From: Nitrospiraceae bacterium
Lineage (GTDB): Bacteria; Nitrospirota; Thermodesulfovibrionia; Thermodesulfovibrionales; UBA9159
Direction of reading: 5' to 3'
Assembly: GCA_003453735.1 (NCBI GenBank)
Contig: DMNE01000429.1
Location: 24,444 to 38,869, forward strand
Length of the DNA: 14,426 nt
Part shown: positions 7,226-13,934 of the stretch, piece by piece
How positions within the stretch are numbered: the first letter of the stretch is position 1
How the letters are laid out: the number at the start of each line of letters is the position of its first letter
Position numbers and translations under genes: made by a program
Notes under the pieces: model-generated
Databases searched by the model: none
What the model was told of the DNA's origin: nothing
The model's input: the letters and a program-made list of their open reading frames with translations, nothing else

Positions 7226-7858
7226 ATGAACCCAAAGGAAAAGATCAAGGAAATCCTCAGAAAATTAATAAAAGAGTATCCCCGACCTAAGACCGCCCTC
7301 ACCTTCAAGACACCTTTTGAACTTCTCGTTGCTACTATTCTTTCAGCACAAACAACAGATGTGCATGTCAATAAAGTTACGGAGTCACTGTTTAAGAAAT
7401 ACAAGTCCGCAAAAGATTACGCCGAAGTCCCGCTGGATGTATTGAGAAAAGATATCAGCTCCATCAACTTTTATAATAACAAGGCTAAACATATTCAGGC
7501 CTCTGCAAAGATGCTTATCGAACGGTTTAATGCAACGGTCCCAAAAACCATGGACGAGCTCACAAGCCTGCCAGGTGTTGCTCGAAAGACGGCTAACATC
7601 GTCCTATCAGATGTTTACGGCGTATACGAAGGCATTGCTGTAGATACCCATGTGAAGCGCCTTTCCTTAAGGCTCGGGCTGACGAATCATGATGACCCGG
7701 TGAAGATAGAGAAGGATTTGATGGAGATCACCCCAAAAGGAGAATGGGGAAATCTGAGCCATCTTCTGATATTACATGGCAGGAAGATATGTCAGGCCAA
7801 GAACCCAAGGCATCAGGAGTGTGTCCTGTATGATATATGCCCGTCGAGGAATATATAA
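7226..7858 (+). CDS. nth: Endonuclease III, DNA glycosylase/AP lyase
   Basis: This 210-residue base-excision repair enzyme removes oxidised pyrimidines and nicks the abasic site. LLVATILSAQTTD is the conserved N-terminal block. The helix-hairpin-helix is LPGVARKTANIVL, with the Schiff-base lysine Lys121. The catalytic aspartate is Asp140 in VDTHVKRL. Length equals the E. coli enzyme. The C-terminal [4Fe-4S] loop is unusual: the family pattern C-x6-C-x2-C-x5-C reads Cys189-x6-His196-x2-Cys199-x5-Cys205, so the second ligand is histidine. The codon at that position is CAT, which is two base changes from either Cys codon TGT or TGC, so a single-base sequencing error would not explain it. The ORF is otherwise intact and the start has an excellent ribosome site. 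The remaining question is whether the cluster assembles with His ligation or as a 3-Cys site. Confidence 0.97.
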   Translation: MNPKEKIKEILRKLIKEYPRPKTALTFKTPFELLVATILSAQTTDVHVNKVTESLFKKYKSAKDYAEVPLDVLRKDISSINFYNNKAKHIQASAKMLIERFNATVPKTMDELTSLPGVARKTANIVLSDVYGVYEGIAVDTHVKRLSLRLGLTNHDDPVKIEKDLMEITPKGEWGNLSHLLILHGRKICQAKNPRHQECVLYDICPSRNI

Positions 7859-7888
7859 CGGACGCGCCCTGAAATCCAGGAGGCTGCT

Positions 7889-8366
7889 ATGATTAAAAGA
7901 TTACTCAGAACGGATAATGATATTTCGAGTTTTGTGCTTCGTGTCTCGCTGGGGTTTGTTTTTTTCCTCACGGAGCTCAGAAGGTCTTCGGCTGGTTCGG
8001 CGGTTCCGGTTTCAGTGGGACTATGGAATCATTCACCGGAAACATGGGGATTCCTGCTTTCTTCGCGATCCTGGCTATATTAGCTGAATCCCTCGGAGCA
8101 GTGGCGTTGCTTTCAGGATTTCTGACCAGGGTAGAAGCGGCCCTCGGACCTGCCTGCAACATGGCAGTAGCCGTATTTATGGTACATCTTAAGAACGGAT
8201 TCTTCATGAACCGGTTCGGTAAACAACAAGGAGAGGTTTTGAATACCACAGCCTGGTTGTAGCCATCACCATCGCATTGATGATCAAAGCTGGTGGCCGG
8301 TGGTCTCTTGATCGTCTGTTCTCGGAAAAACAATCAACAATCCGACGCCAAGAGAGCAAAGCGTGA
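7889..8366 (+). pseudogene. DoxX-family membrane protein, two frameshifts
   Basis: Starting at ATG 7889 after AGGAGG (7878-7883), frame 1 gives MIKRLLRTDNDISSFVLRVSLGF, the usual DoxX opening. At the seven-T run 7959-7965 the reading must move one base to continue as PHGAQKVFGWFGG and then SGTMESFTGNMGIPAFFAILA through FMVHLKNGFFMNRFGKQQGE. At GG 8235-8236 a second base is missing; after correction the protein ends FEYHSLVVAITIALMIK, GGRWSLDRLF and a short basic tail, with TGA at 8364-8366. With two bases restored it would be 159 residues, four membrane helices, normal for DoxX. Both lesions are one-base losses in homopolymers, so either a recent pseudogene or sequencing error; the sequence otherwise looks under selection. 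Confidence 0.85.
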
Positions 8367-8806
8367 TGTGCGTCGATCCGGCCAACGCCCTAGTCGACAA
8401 AGGAGGCAACGGGTACTTCCGGACAGAAGGCACGCACGTCATGGCACCCCGAAACGTGCCGCAAGTCCCGGTCAGCTGTCGCCGATGGTTAATAACTCTG
8501 CGGGAAAAGAGCGGTGCTGCCGGTAAATCAAGCGCGTCTTGCTTTCACTCCTGCCAACTAATCCGCTGCAAATCTCCCGCTTGTTCGAACAATGCAATAA
8601 AGACGACACGGTCTTTTATCGAGCAACCCTTACGCCAACTACTGGTTTATGCAAGGTGGAGAACAAGAGATTGTTTCTGGAGCGGAATTCCCTTGGAATC
8701 ATTATTGTCTCTACATCCACCATGGCGCTCCCTATCTCCTCCAAAGCAATGTATAGTGAATTCCAAAAGAGCAGCAAAGCATCGAGTCATAAAAAGCACA
8801 CCGAGG
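8367..8806 (+). other. Gene-poor stretch between the DoxX pseudogene and clcA (440 bases)
   Basis: No gene can be supported. A frame of about 170 codons (8363-8875) runs through it but overlaps the convergent ClC gene by about 70 bases, has no good ribosome site, is rich in Ser, Arg and Cys and matches nothing I recognise. Two shorter frames (8539-8853 and 8601-8756) are also open. The switching of open frames is compatible with a decayed gene. No clear convergent terminator hairpin was seen. Confidence 0.4.
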
Positions 8807-10150
8807 TCATTTTCTTCTCAACTTTTTCAGTCCCTTCAGTATTCCTCCGGTAACAGTCTTCGATCTCAGTTCTAGATCAATCTGTCCCACATCCTCCATC
8901 ACTCTGCCCTTCTCTACCGCGATCGAGGAAGATTTTCGCATAGAAAGTATCTGGCTTGGATACACACTCCTGTGTCCTGTCATCAGAAAGCTGATGACGC
9001 AAGAAACAGCAGCATAGGGACTTATCGTGGCCCCAAAGAGTTCTATGGCCATAATACTTGCAGAAATGGGTGTATTTGCTGCACCTGCAAGAAGGCTTAC
9101 CATTCCTATAGCGGCAAACATGGCAGGATCAAGTCCCAAGATACTGCCGAATGCACTGCCAGATGAGGCCCCAATAAAAAAGATCGGGGTGACAATCCCT
9201 CCGCTTCCGCCAAAATTAAGAGTGACCGAGGTGAAAAGCATCTTGAGCAGGAAAGCCGATGTGGGTGTATGTTGCCCTCCCAGAGCGCCTTGGATGGTGT
9301 CCAGTCCGAGGCCGAGATAACGAGTAGAAACGAGAAGCGAGAGGAGGACGAGAAAAGCGCCGCCCAACAATCCCTTATAGGACATCGCCAGCTTTATCCT
9401 CTGACTCACCTTCTTGAAATATTTGAGCATTTCGATAAAGAGAAAAGAGCAAAGACCAAAAAACACTCCGCTTATGCATACTTTTACAAAAAAGAAGCTG
9501 CTGAATACGGGCACAATTTTCAACGGCTCATAAAAATAGGTGATTCCCAGGAGTGATGAAACGTGGAAACCGACGATGCCTGCAACGAATGAGGGAAGGA
9601 GCACATCGTAGAGCAGACCTCCTACAAAGAGCACTTCGACTCCAAAAATAGCGCCCGCAATTGGAGTCCCAAATACCGTTGCGAATCCTGCGCTGATCCC
9701 GCAGATCACCAATTTTCTCCGATCCGAGTCATCGAACCTGAGGAGATCAGAAAGCATAGATGAAAGGCCAGCTCCTATCTGCGCGCAGGGTCCTTCTTTG
9801 CCGGCAGACCCCCCCAGCGCAATGGTAATTATTGTAGCGACGAGCTTTACAGGAACGACCATCGGATTTATTTTCCCGGCTCGCTTATGCACCGCCTCTA
9901 TAACCTTCTCCGTTCCGTGTCCTTCGGCTTCAGGGGCGAAATACCTTACAATAATCACACTGAGGAAGAATGCCAACGGCATCAACAGATAATAATATTT
10001 GTAGGCGCTCGCCAAGGTAATGCCATACACAAGAGCTTTGAGAAAGGCAGCGGTAGACACCCCAACGATGACGCCCACACTCGCGGCAAGAAGGACCCAT
10101 TTCACTACGCTCACGAACAGGACAGAGCTTTCCAAAATCCTCTTTTTCAT
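8807..10150 (-). CDS. ClC-family chloride channel/transporter
   Basis: This 447-residue polytopic inner-membrane anion transporter has the ClC motifs in order: GHGTEKV (residues 77-83, counterpart of GSGIP), GGSAGKEGPCAQIGAG (GKEGP 117-121, with gating Glu119), AGAIFGVEVLF (165-175), and GGIVTPIFFIGASSG (317-331, counterpart of GxFxP). No CBS domains follow; the protein ends with a short charged tail. The external gating glutamate is retained. The residue matching the internal proton glutamate of E. coli ClcA (E203) is Val173, and the Ser of GSGIP is His78, so ion selectivity and proton coupling are open. ATG at 10150 is preceded by GGAATAGG on the minus strand. It lies downstream of, and in the same orientation as, the isochorismatase-fold gene but 429 bases away, so it is probably separately transcribed. 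Confidence 0.95.
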   Translation of the reverse strand: MKKRILESSVLFVSVVKWVLLAASVGVIVGVSTAAFLKALVYGITLASAYKYYYLLMPLAFFLSVIIVRYFAPEAEGHGTEKVIEAVHKRAGKINPMVVPVKLVATIITIALGGSAGKEGPCAQIGAGLSSMLSDLLRFDDSDRRKLVICGISAGFATVFGTPIAGAIFGVEVLFVGGLLYDVLLPSFVAGIVGFHVSSLLGITYFYEPLKIVPVFSSFFFVKVCISGVFFGLCSFLFIEMLKYFKKVSQRIKLAMSYKGLLGGAFLVLLSLLVSTRYLGLGLDTIQGALGGQHTPTSAFLLKMLFTSVTLNFGGSGGIVTPIFFIGASSGSAFGSILGLDPAMFAAIGMVSLLAGAANTPISASIMAIELFGATISPYAAVSCVISFLMTGHRSVYPSQILSMRKSSSIAVEKGRVMEDVGQIDLELRSKTVTGGILKGLKKLRRK

Positions 10151-10579
10151 TTGTATGACCTATTCCAAACATCTCTGGAATCCATCATAAATCTTTTCCT
10201 CGCTTGCTTCGTCATGCCGTCCTAGCACACTTGCCCACGAAACCCGACATCATCAAGTAATACTCATACGGCCCTCGCATTGTCGAAGCAGAAAACCTCA
10301 TATATGTATCCTTTTATGGGCTATCCTAACATGATTTCAGGGTGTAACCTACACCAACCCGATTCTTTTGTAAGTCAGAAGTACAGGACTGAAGCACATC
10401 TCGATGCATGTATGTTAGCGACGGCAGCATGTCATTAGGATTATCTTGGAATGTTTCTACCCTGCAAGCTGCCCCCAAAGTTCACAGTTCACACTCTTTG
10501 GAGCCACCTAAGTTAACGAGCTAACAAAAAAGAAAACAGCAAAGATCCTAACCCAACAATGCTCAACAACTCCAAACCC
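10151..10579. other. Intergenic stretch upstream of the ClC gene (429 bases)
   Basis: No coding frame is supported on either strand. It must carry the 3' end of the isochorismatase-fold transcript and the leader of the ClC gene. Visible structures are a small perfect hairpin (10341-10355) and a tandem AGTTCAC duplicate (10479-10492). No convincing sigma70 promoter or intrinsic terminator was found. Confidence 0.6.
10341..10355. repeat. Short perfect inverted repeat
   Basis: GGTGTA-ACC-TACACC: 6-base arms with a 3-base loop, about 190 bases upstream of the ClC start. It lacks a T-run on either side, so it is not an intrinsic terminator; an operator or chance hairpin. Confidence 0.35.
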
Positions 10580-11302
10580 TCACTTACCTTCCCGCATTCC
10601 AGTCTTCCTCCCGATAGCCTTCACGACTTCCTCGGTGGTTACCACCGTAGCCTGCATAGGAAGGATCTTATCTGTCAACACGCGTTGTACCTCTTTATCC
10701 CTGTCGGCACAGGCATCGGAGACGACTAACAGTTTGTAGTCCATATCAGCAGCCCGACGTACTGTGGAAAGGACCACGCCACTTGTAGCAATGCCAAATA
10801 ATACGAGCGTATCGATATTTTTAGCGCGTAAGATCGTTTCGAGATCGGTTGAGTTGAAGGCTCCCACACGGCGCTTGGTGACCACTATGTCGCCCGGCTG
10901 AGCTGCGACCTTGGGATGTATCTCGGCTCCCGGGGTGCCTTCTCGCAAGCGTCCGGATTCTTTGAGGCTGCTAAAAAGCTTGTTCCGCGGACTGATCTCG
11001 GGGAAGCCCTCTCGAAACCGCACGACGATATAGATGACAGGCAAACCGGCTTGGCGCGCTTCCTTGAGGATAACGCCAGCCTTCTCCAGAAGAGGCATCT
11101 GTTCCTTCTCCGGAAGCATACCTACAATGTCATTTTGGTAGTCCATAATCAGCACTGCAGTCCTGCCATTGTCAAGCGCAAGTTTGTCCGGCGTTTGAAC
11201 CTTCATACCCTCTTGTTTGTCAACAGCGAGAAGCTGTGTGGCCGATAAAGTCAAGAACGCAGCCAATAGAGCTGTCGTCAATGAGATTCTGATGATGCAC
11301 AT
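10580..11302 (-). CDS. Exported isochorismatase-fold hydrolase lacking the cysteine nucleophile
   Basis: This 240-residue protein has an N-terminal signal peptide (ISLTTALLAAFLTLSATQLLA, residues about 6-26) and so is probably periplasmic, unusual for this mostly cytosolic family. The isochorismatase/cysteine-hydrolase fold is shown by TAVLIMDYQND (Asp54), VVTKRRVGAF (Lys143) and LVLFGIATSGVVLSTVRRAAD. In nicotinamidase-like members the last motif carries the nucleophile Cys (GxxTxxCV); here that position is Val176. Asp and Lys are kept, as in true isochorismatases, which also lack this Cys. DACAD at 196-200 and the QATVVTTEEV C-terminus fit the family. AGAGGAGG 8 bases before ATG 11302 (minus strand) supports the start. 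Substrate unknown; no siderophore or phenazine genes are nearby. Confidence 0.9.
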   Translation of the reverse strand: MCIIRISLTTALLAAFLTLSATQLLAVDKQEGMKVQTPDKLALDNGRTAVLIMDYQNDIVGMLPEKEQMPLLEKAGVILKEARQAGLPVIYIVVRFREGFPEISPRNKLFSSLKESGRLREGTPGAEIHPKVAAQPGDIVVTKRRVGAFNSTDLETILRAKNIDTLVLFGIATSGVVLSTVRRAADMDYKLLVVSDACADRDKEVQRVLTDKILPMQATVVTTEEVVKAIGRKTGMREGK

Positions 11303-11524
11303 GGATCTGTCCTCCTCTTATTTGAGAGATCAAGAATACCTTCCGCTTTCTCCGTCTCTTCCCGGCTTTCTGAGACAACTGAATTCTCATGATCAAAGCA
11401 TTCCTCCAAAAAACTATTAGGGAGATATTACTGTTCACTATTTTTCTTTTTCTCTTGGAAAAGAAAATAGCATCTCTATTTCTTTACAAGATTGTGCATT
11501 TTATTTCGAATAGTAGTTGACACT

Positions 11525-11541
11525 GCAGAAAAGTTTTCTGC
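11525..11541. promoter_or_regulatory. 17-base perfect palindrome, operator candidate
   Basis: GCAGAAAA-G-TTTTCTGC has 8-base arms around one base. It begins 3 bases after a TTGACA hexamer on the + strand (11517-11522), but no + strand gene or good -10 follows. On the minus strand it lies about 220 bases upstream of the isochorismatase-fold start and downstream of a TATAAT. Dimeric repressor binding is plausible; the regulator is unknown. Confidence 0.4.
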
Positions 11542-11587
11542 CAATCGCACTCATTACTTGATATCATATCATTACAAAAGCAATGCT

Positions 11588-11593
11588 ATTATA
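11588..11593 (-). promoter_or_regulatory. Possible minus-strand -10 box
   Basis: Reads TATAAT on the minus strand. No -35 lies 16-18 bases upstream; TTGACA (minus strand, 11618-11623) is 24 bases away, too far for sigma70. If used, it would give the isochorismatase-fold gene a leader of about 280 bases containing the 17-base palindrome. Confidence 0.2.
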
Positions 11594-11711
11594 TGGCAGA
11601 ATGTACCAAAGAAGCTCTGTCAAGGTTATGAATAGTGAAGTGCAATGGAAAACCTTTACATGGTCAAGGCAATAGGAAAGGACAACAAATCAAGGGAGGT
11701 CCCGCCGTCGG

Positions 11712-11849
11712 CTAAGGCGCATTCGGCAATACCTTGCCTTTCCATTTTGGCCTTGATTGTGGGAGAAATAACGTTTTCACCATAATATATAACCCAAGGT
11801 TCCTGCCGAACCAAAGTACAATGAGAATACAGGTCTCATAATAGACCAT
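11712..11849 (-). CDS. Possible small ORF (45 residues) with good Shine-Dalgarno, or remnant of a frameshifted gene
   Basis: ATG at 11849 (minus strand) has AGGAGG at 11857-11862, 7 bases away, an ideal spacing. The 45-residue product starts MVYYETCILIVLWFGRNLG, a possible membrane segment, and ends in a basic tail, then TAG. In the next frame a 59-codon stretch is open from 11835 to TAA at 11656-11658 and looks more protein-like (RQEPWVIYYGENVISPTIK and KMERQGIAECALADGG). One frameshift would join the strong start to this second frame, so a decayed gene is as likely as a small protein. It lies 59 bases downstream of the HD-GYP stop on the same strand. No family was recognised. Confidence 0.25.
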   Translation of the reverse strand: MVYYETCILIVLWFGRNLGLYIMVKTLFLPQSRPKWKGKVLPNAP

Positions 11850-11908
11850 GCACATTCCTCCTGTCATTAAATGGTAGGTGTCCCCATTTACTCATTGAAT
11901 TTACTTAT

Positions 11909-13924
11909 TTACGACCCTTCGCTATCAGAAAATTGCTTAGCGATTGCCTGGAAGGTAACGTGCATCTCGCTAAAAGCATCAATAAGTTGGGGATCGAATT
12001 GCGTGCCTCGACAGGCTAGAATGACCTCCACAGCCTCTTTGTGGGAAATGCCTCTTCTGTATGGACGGCCCGATATCAGAGCGTCATACACATCGGCTAA
12101 CGCCATAATTCTGCCGGACAGAGGAATCTCCTGCCCTTTGAGTCCATTAGGGTATCCTGTCCCATCCCAGTGCTCGTGATGAGAGAAAGCCATTTCTTCT
12201 GCGAACCTTAGAAAAGATGTATTCCCAAGTTTACCCTGCACTGCCTCGATAACTCTTTTGCCATAGTGAGTGTGTTTCTTCATCTCTTCGAACTCATCGG
12301 GGGTTAGTCGATCGGGCTTAAGCAGGATGTGGTCCGGCACGCCTACTTTTCCAAGGTCATGAAGTGGTGCTGACATAAAGAGATGCTCAATGAAGTCTTT
12401 ATTGACAGTGTCTGCAAAAGCCGGTTTATTGCTAATCTGTTCGGCGAGCGCCTTTACGTAGCTACGTGTTCGTCTGATGTGCCCCCCGGTTTCGGGATCT
12501 CGAGTCTCCGTGATGTTCGCGATAGCTTCCAGCAGTGCCTCTTGCGTGGCTAACTGTTGCTTCGTTTTCTCCTTGAGCCTGCGTTCCTCCCGCCAGAAGT
12601 CGAGAAGCGATAAGAAGGAGAAATTTGAGACATATGCCAGCACCGGGTAAAGCGGTGAGACATATATTCCGTTTCGAAAGAGGCCAATGGTCAGGATGAG
12701 TACGAACGACGTAAAGAGGAAGAAGAATCCGACATTGGCAAGTGCTTTGCATCTAGCAAAAAGAATTGTTGAAAACAACCCGAAAAACACGATGGCGATA
12801 AGCTCATAGAAACTTGCCGCTTTGGGTCGCATAAGAAAATCACCTCGCAAAATGGCATCAATGATGTTTGCGTGCACCTCTACGCCAGCCATTGTTGGGT
12901 CAGTCGGCGTAGCACGGCTATCCATTAAACCAGGCGCTGTAGCTCCAATGAGTACGATATGGCCTTCTATCTCCCGAGGTTCAATCACTCCATTCAAAAT
13001 GTCAAAAGCCGAAATATGTCGATAGGTTCCGCTTCGGCCCTGAAATGGAATCAAGAAGGATCCTTTGCGTTCAAGGGGGATCTCAACGCTATCCATGGAG
13101 AGACTTTCTGTCCCTGCTTTGCCGATCGACAGGACCAATTGGTCAGGCTTAACTGCTAAAAGAACTACTGCTAACGAGAAATTGGCATAAAATCGATCGC
13201 CATATTCCATCATGAGGGGGACTCTACGAATAACTCCGTCGTGATCGGGTTGTATATTGATAAAGCCAGAAGCTGAAGATGCTTCCGCAAGCGGCTCATA
13301 TTGGCAGTCGACAGAGGAAGGTTTGAAAAGACCGTTTGCAGAATCTGACACTCCGTCTTCCTTCCTGACCAATATGCTGACAGGATGAAGTGTGCATCTC
13401 TTTGCAATACTCTCTCCAAATAAAAACTCGTATCCGAGTGCCACCGGGCCTTTTTTAATCGCCTCTGCCAGCAGCGCGTCGTTGTCGATATACCGCCGGG
13501 GAACCCCCGCAAGGTCAACCGCATAGTTGAAATCTGCCAAAATCGTTTTTTGCATATTGCCCAGCGAACTCCTGTCGGGTTCGGCAAACAGGATATCAAC
13601 TCCGACCGCCAGGGCTCCCATTTCGTGTAATTTGTTTATCAATTGTGCCATTCGGTATCGAGGCCATGGCCATTGCCCATATTGTGAAAGGCTTTTTACA
13701 TCTATATCAGTAATTACGATACTGTTTGATGCGGCGCGTCCGGAGCGTGATTTGAGCAGAGTATCGTATAATTTAAGATCAAGCGTTGAAAGAAGAACAG
13801 GCTGAAACAGATACAAGAAGATTACAGCACATGTCAATGCAACCCCACCAAGGATAACGGGCGTGTGGTCCTTGATTTTTTTTAACGACAGGACATGCGA
13901 AGATAGTCGCCGTAGAACTTTCAT
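11909..13924 (-). CDS. CHASE2 sensor fused to HD-GYP cyclic-di-GMP phosphodiesterase
   Basis: This 671-residue inner-membrane signalling protein probably degrades c-di-GMP in response to an envelope cue. An N-terminal membrane helix (residues about 21-44) leads to a periplasmic CHASE2 domain with characteristic IVITDIDVKSLSQYGQWPWPR, GVDILFAEPD and, near its end, LIGATAPGLMDSR followed by GVEVHANIIDAIL. Three membrane helices follow (about 374-389, 397-415, 421-440), then a coiled segment (446-472) and the HD-GYP domain: GGHIRRTRSYV, LHDLGKVGVPD (His522-Asp523), HHEHWDGTGYP (582-592, GYP intact), ADVYDALISGRPYRR. All metal-binding motifs appear present, so it should be active. ATG 13924 lies 10 bases after the upstream stop; no clear Shine-Dalgarno is seen, suggesting coupling to that gene. 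Only the C-terminal residues end in a variable acidic tail. Confidence 0.95.
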   Translation of the reverse strand: MKVLRRLSSHVLSLKKIKDHTPVILGGVALTCAVIFLYLFQPVLLSTLDLKLYDTLLKSRSGRAASNSIVITDIDVKSLSQYGQWPWPRYRMAQLINKLHEMGALAVGVDILFAEPDRSSLGNMQKTILADFNYAVDLAGVPRRYIDNDALLAEAIKKGPVALGYEFLFGESIAKRCTLHPVSILVRKEDGVSDSANGLFKPSSVDCQYEPLAEASSASGFINIQPDHDGVIRRVPLMMEYGDRFYANFSLAVVLLAVKPDQLVLSIGKAGTESLSMDSVEIPLERKGSFLIPFQGRSGTYRHISAFDILNGVIEPREIEGHIVLIGATAPGLMDSRATPTDPTMAGVEVHANIIDAILRGDFLMRPKAASFYELIAIVFFGLFSTILFARCKALANVGFFFLFTSFVLILTIGLFRNGIYVSPLYPVLAYVSNFSFLSLLDFWREERRLKEKTKQQLATQEALLEAIANITETRDPETGGHIRRTRSYVKALAEQISNKPAFADTVNKDFIEHLFMSAPLHDLGKVGVPDHILLKPDRLTPDEFEEMKKHTHYGKRVIEAVQGKLGNTSFLRFAEEMAFSHHEHWDGTGYPNGLKGQEIPLSGRIMALADVYDALISGRPYRRGISHKEAVEVILACRGTQFDPQLIDAFSEMHVTFQAIAKQFSDSEGS

Positions 13925-13934
13925 TATGGCGGGA

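Larger units (their letters stand above)
11303..11908. other. Gene-poor AT-rich stretch upstream of the isochorismatase-fold gene (606 bases)
   Basis: Noticeably richer in A and T than its flanks. It contains an imperfect AT-only inverted repeat (CTATTTTTC... with ...GAAAATAG, 11438-11470), a 17-base perfect palindrome (11525-11541), TGATA-TCA-TATCA (11559-11571), a possible minus-strand -10, and two overlapping minus-strand short frames (11656-11849) that may be a small gene or the remains of one. No RNA gene or mobile-element end was recognised. Confidence 0.6.

Noticed and set aside
10479..10492. Tandem AGTTCAC x2 as a CRISPR-like or iteron repeat
   Set aside because: Only two copies with no spacer or further units; chance is enough.
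11220..11438. Minus-strand frame with a very basic stretch overlapping the isochorismatase-fold start
   Set aside because: It overlaps a well-supported start with AGGAGG and a signal peptide, and has no recognisable domain; a leader peptide cannot be excluded but nothing supports it.
11438..11470. AT-rich imperfect inverted repeat as an intrinsic terminator
   Set aside because: The arms contain almost no GC and are bulged, and no proper T-tract follows a stable stem on either strand.
11688..11757. AATCAAGG ... CCTTGATT inverted repeat enclosing a GC-richer core, considered as a riboswitch or structured RNA
   Set aside because: It does not match the c-di-GMP, fluoride or other riboswitch consensus sequences I can recall, and the same bases form an open minus-strand frame, so a decayed gene explains it better.
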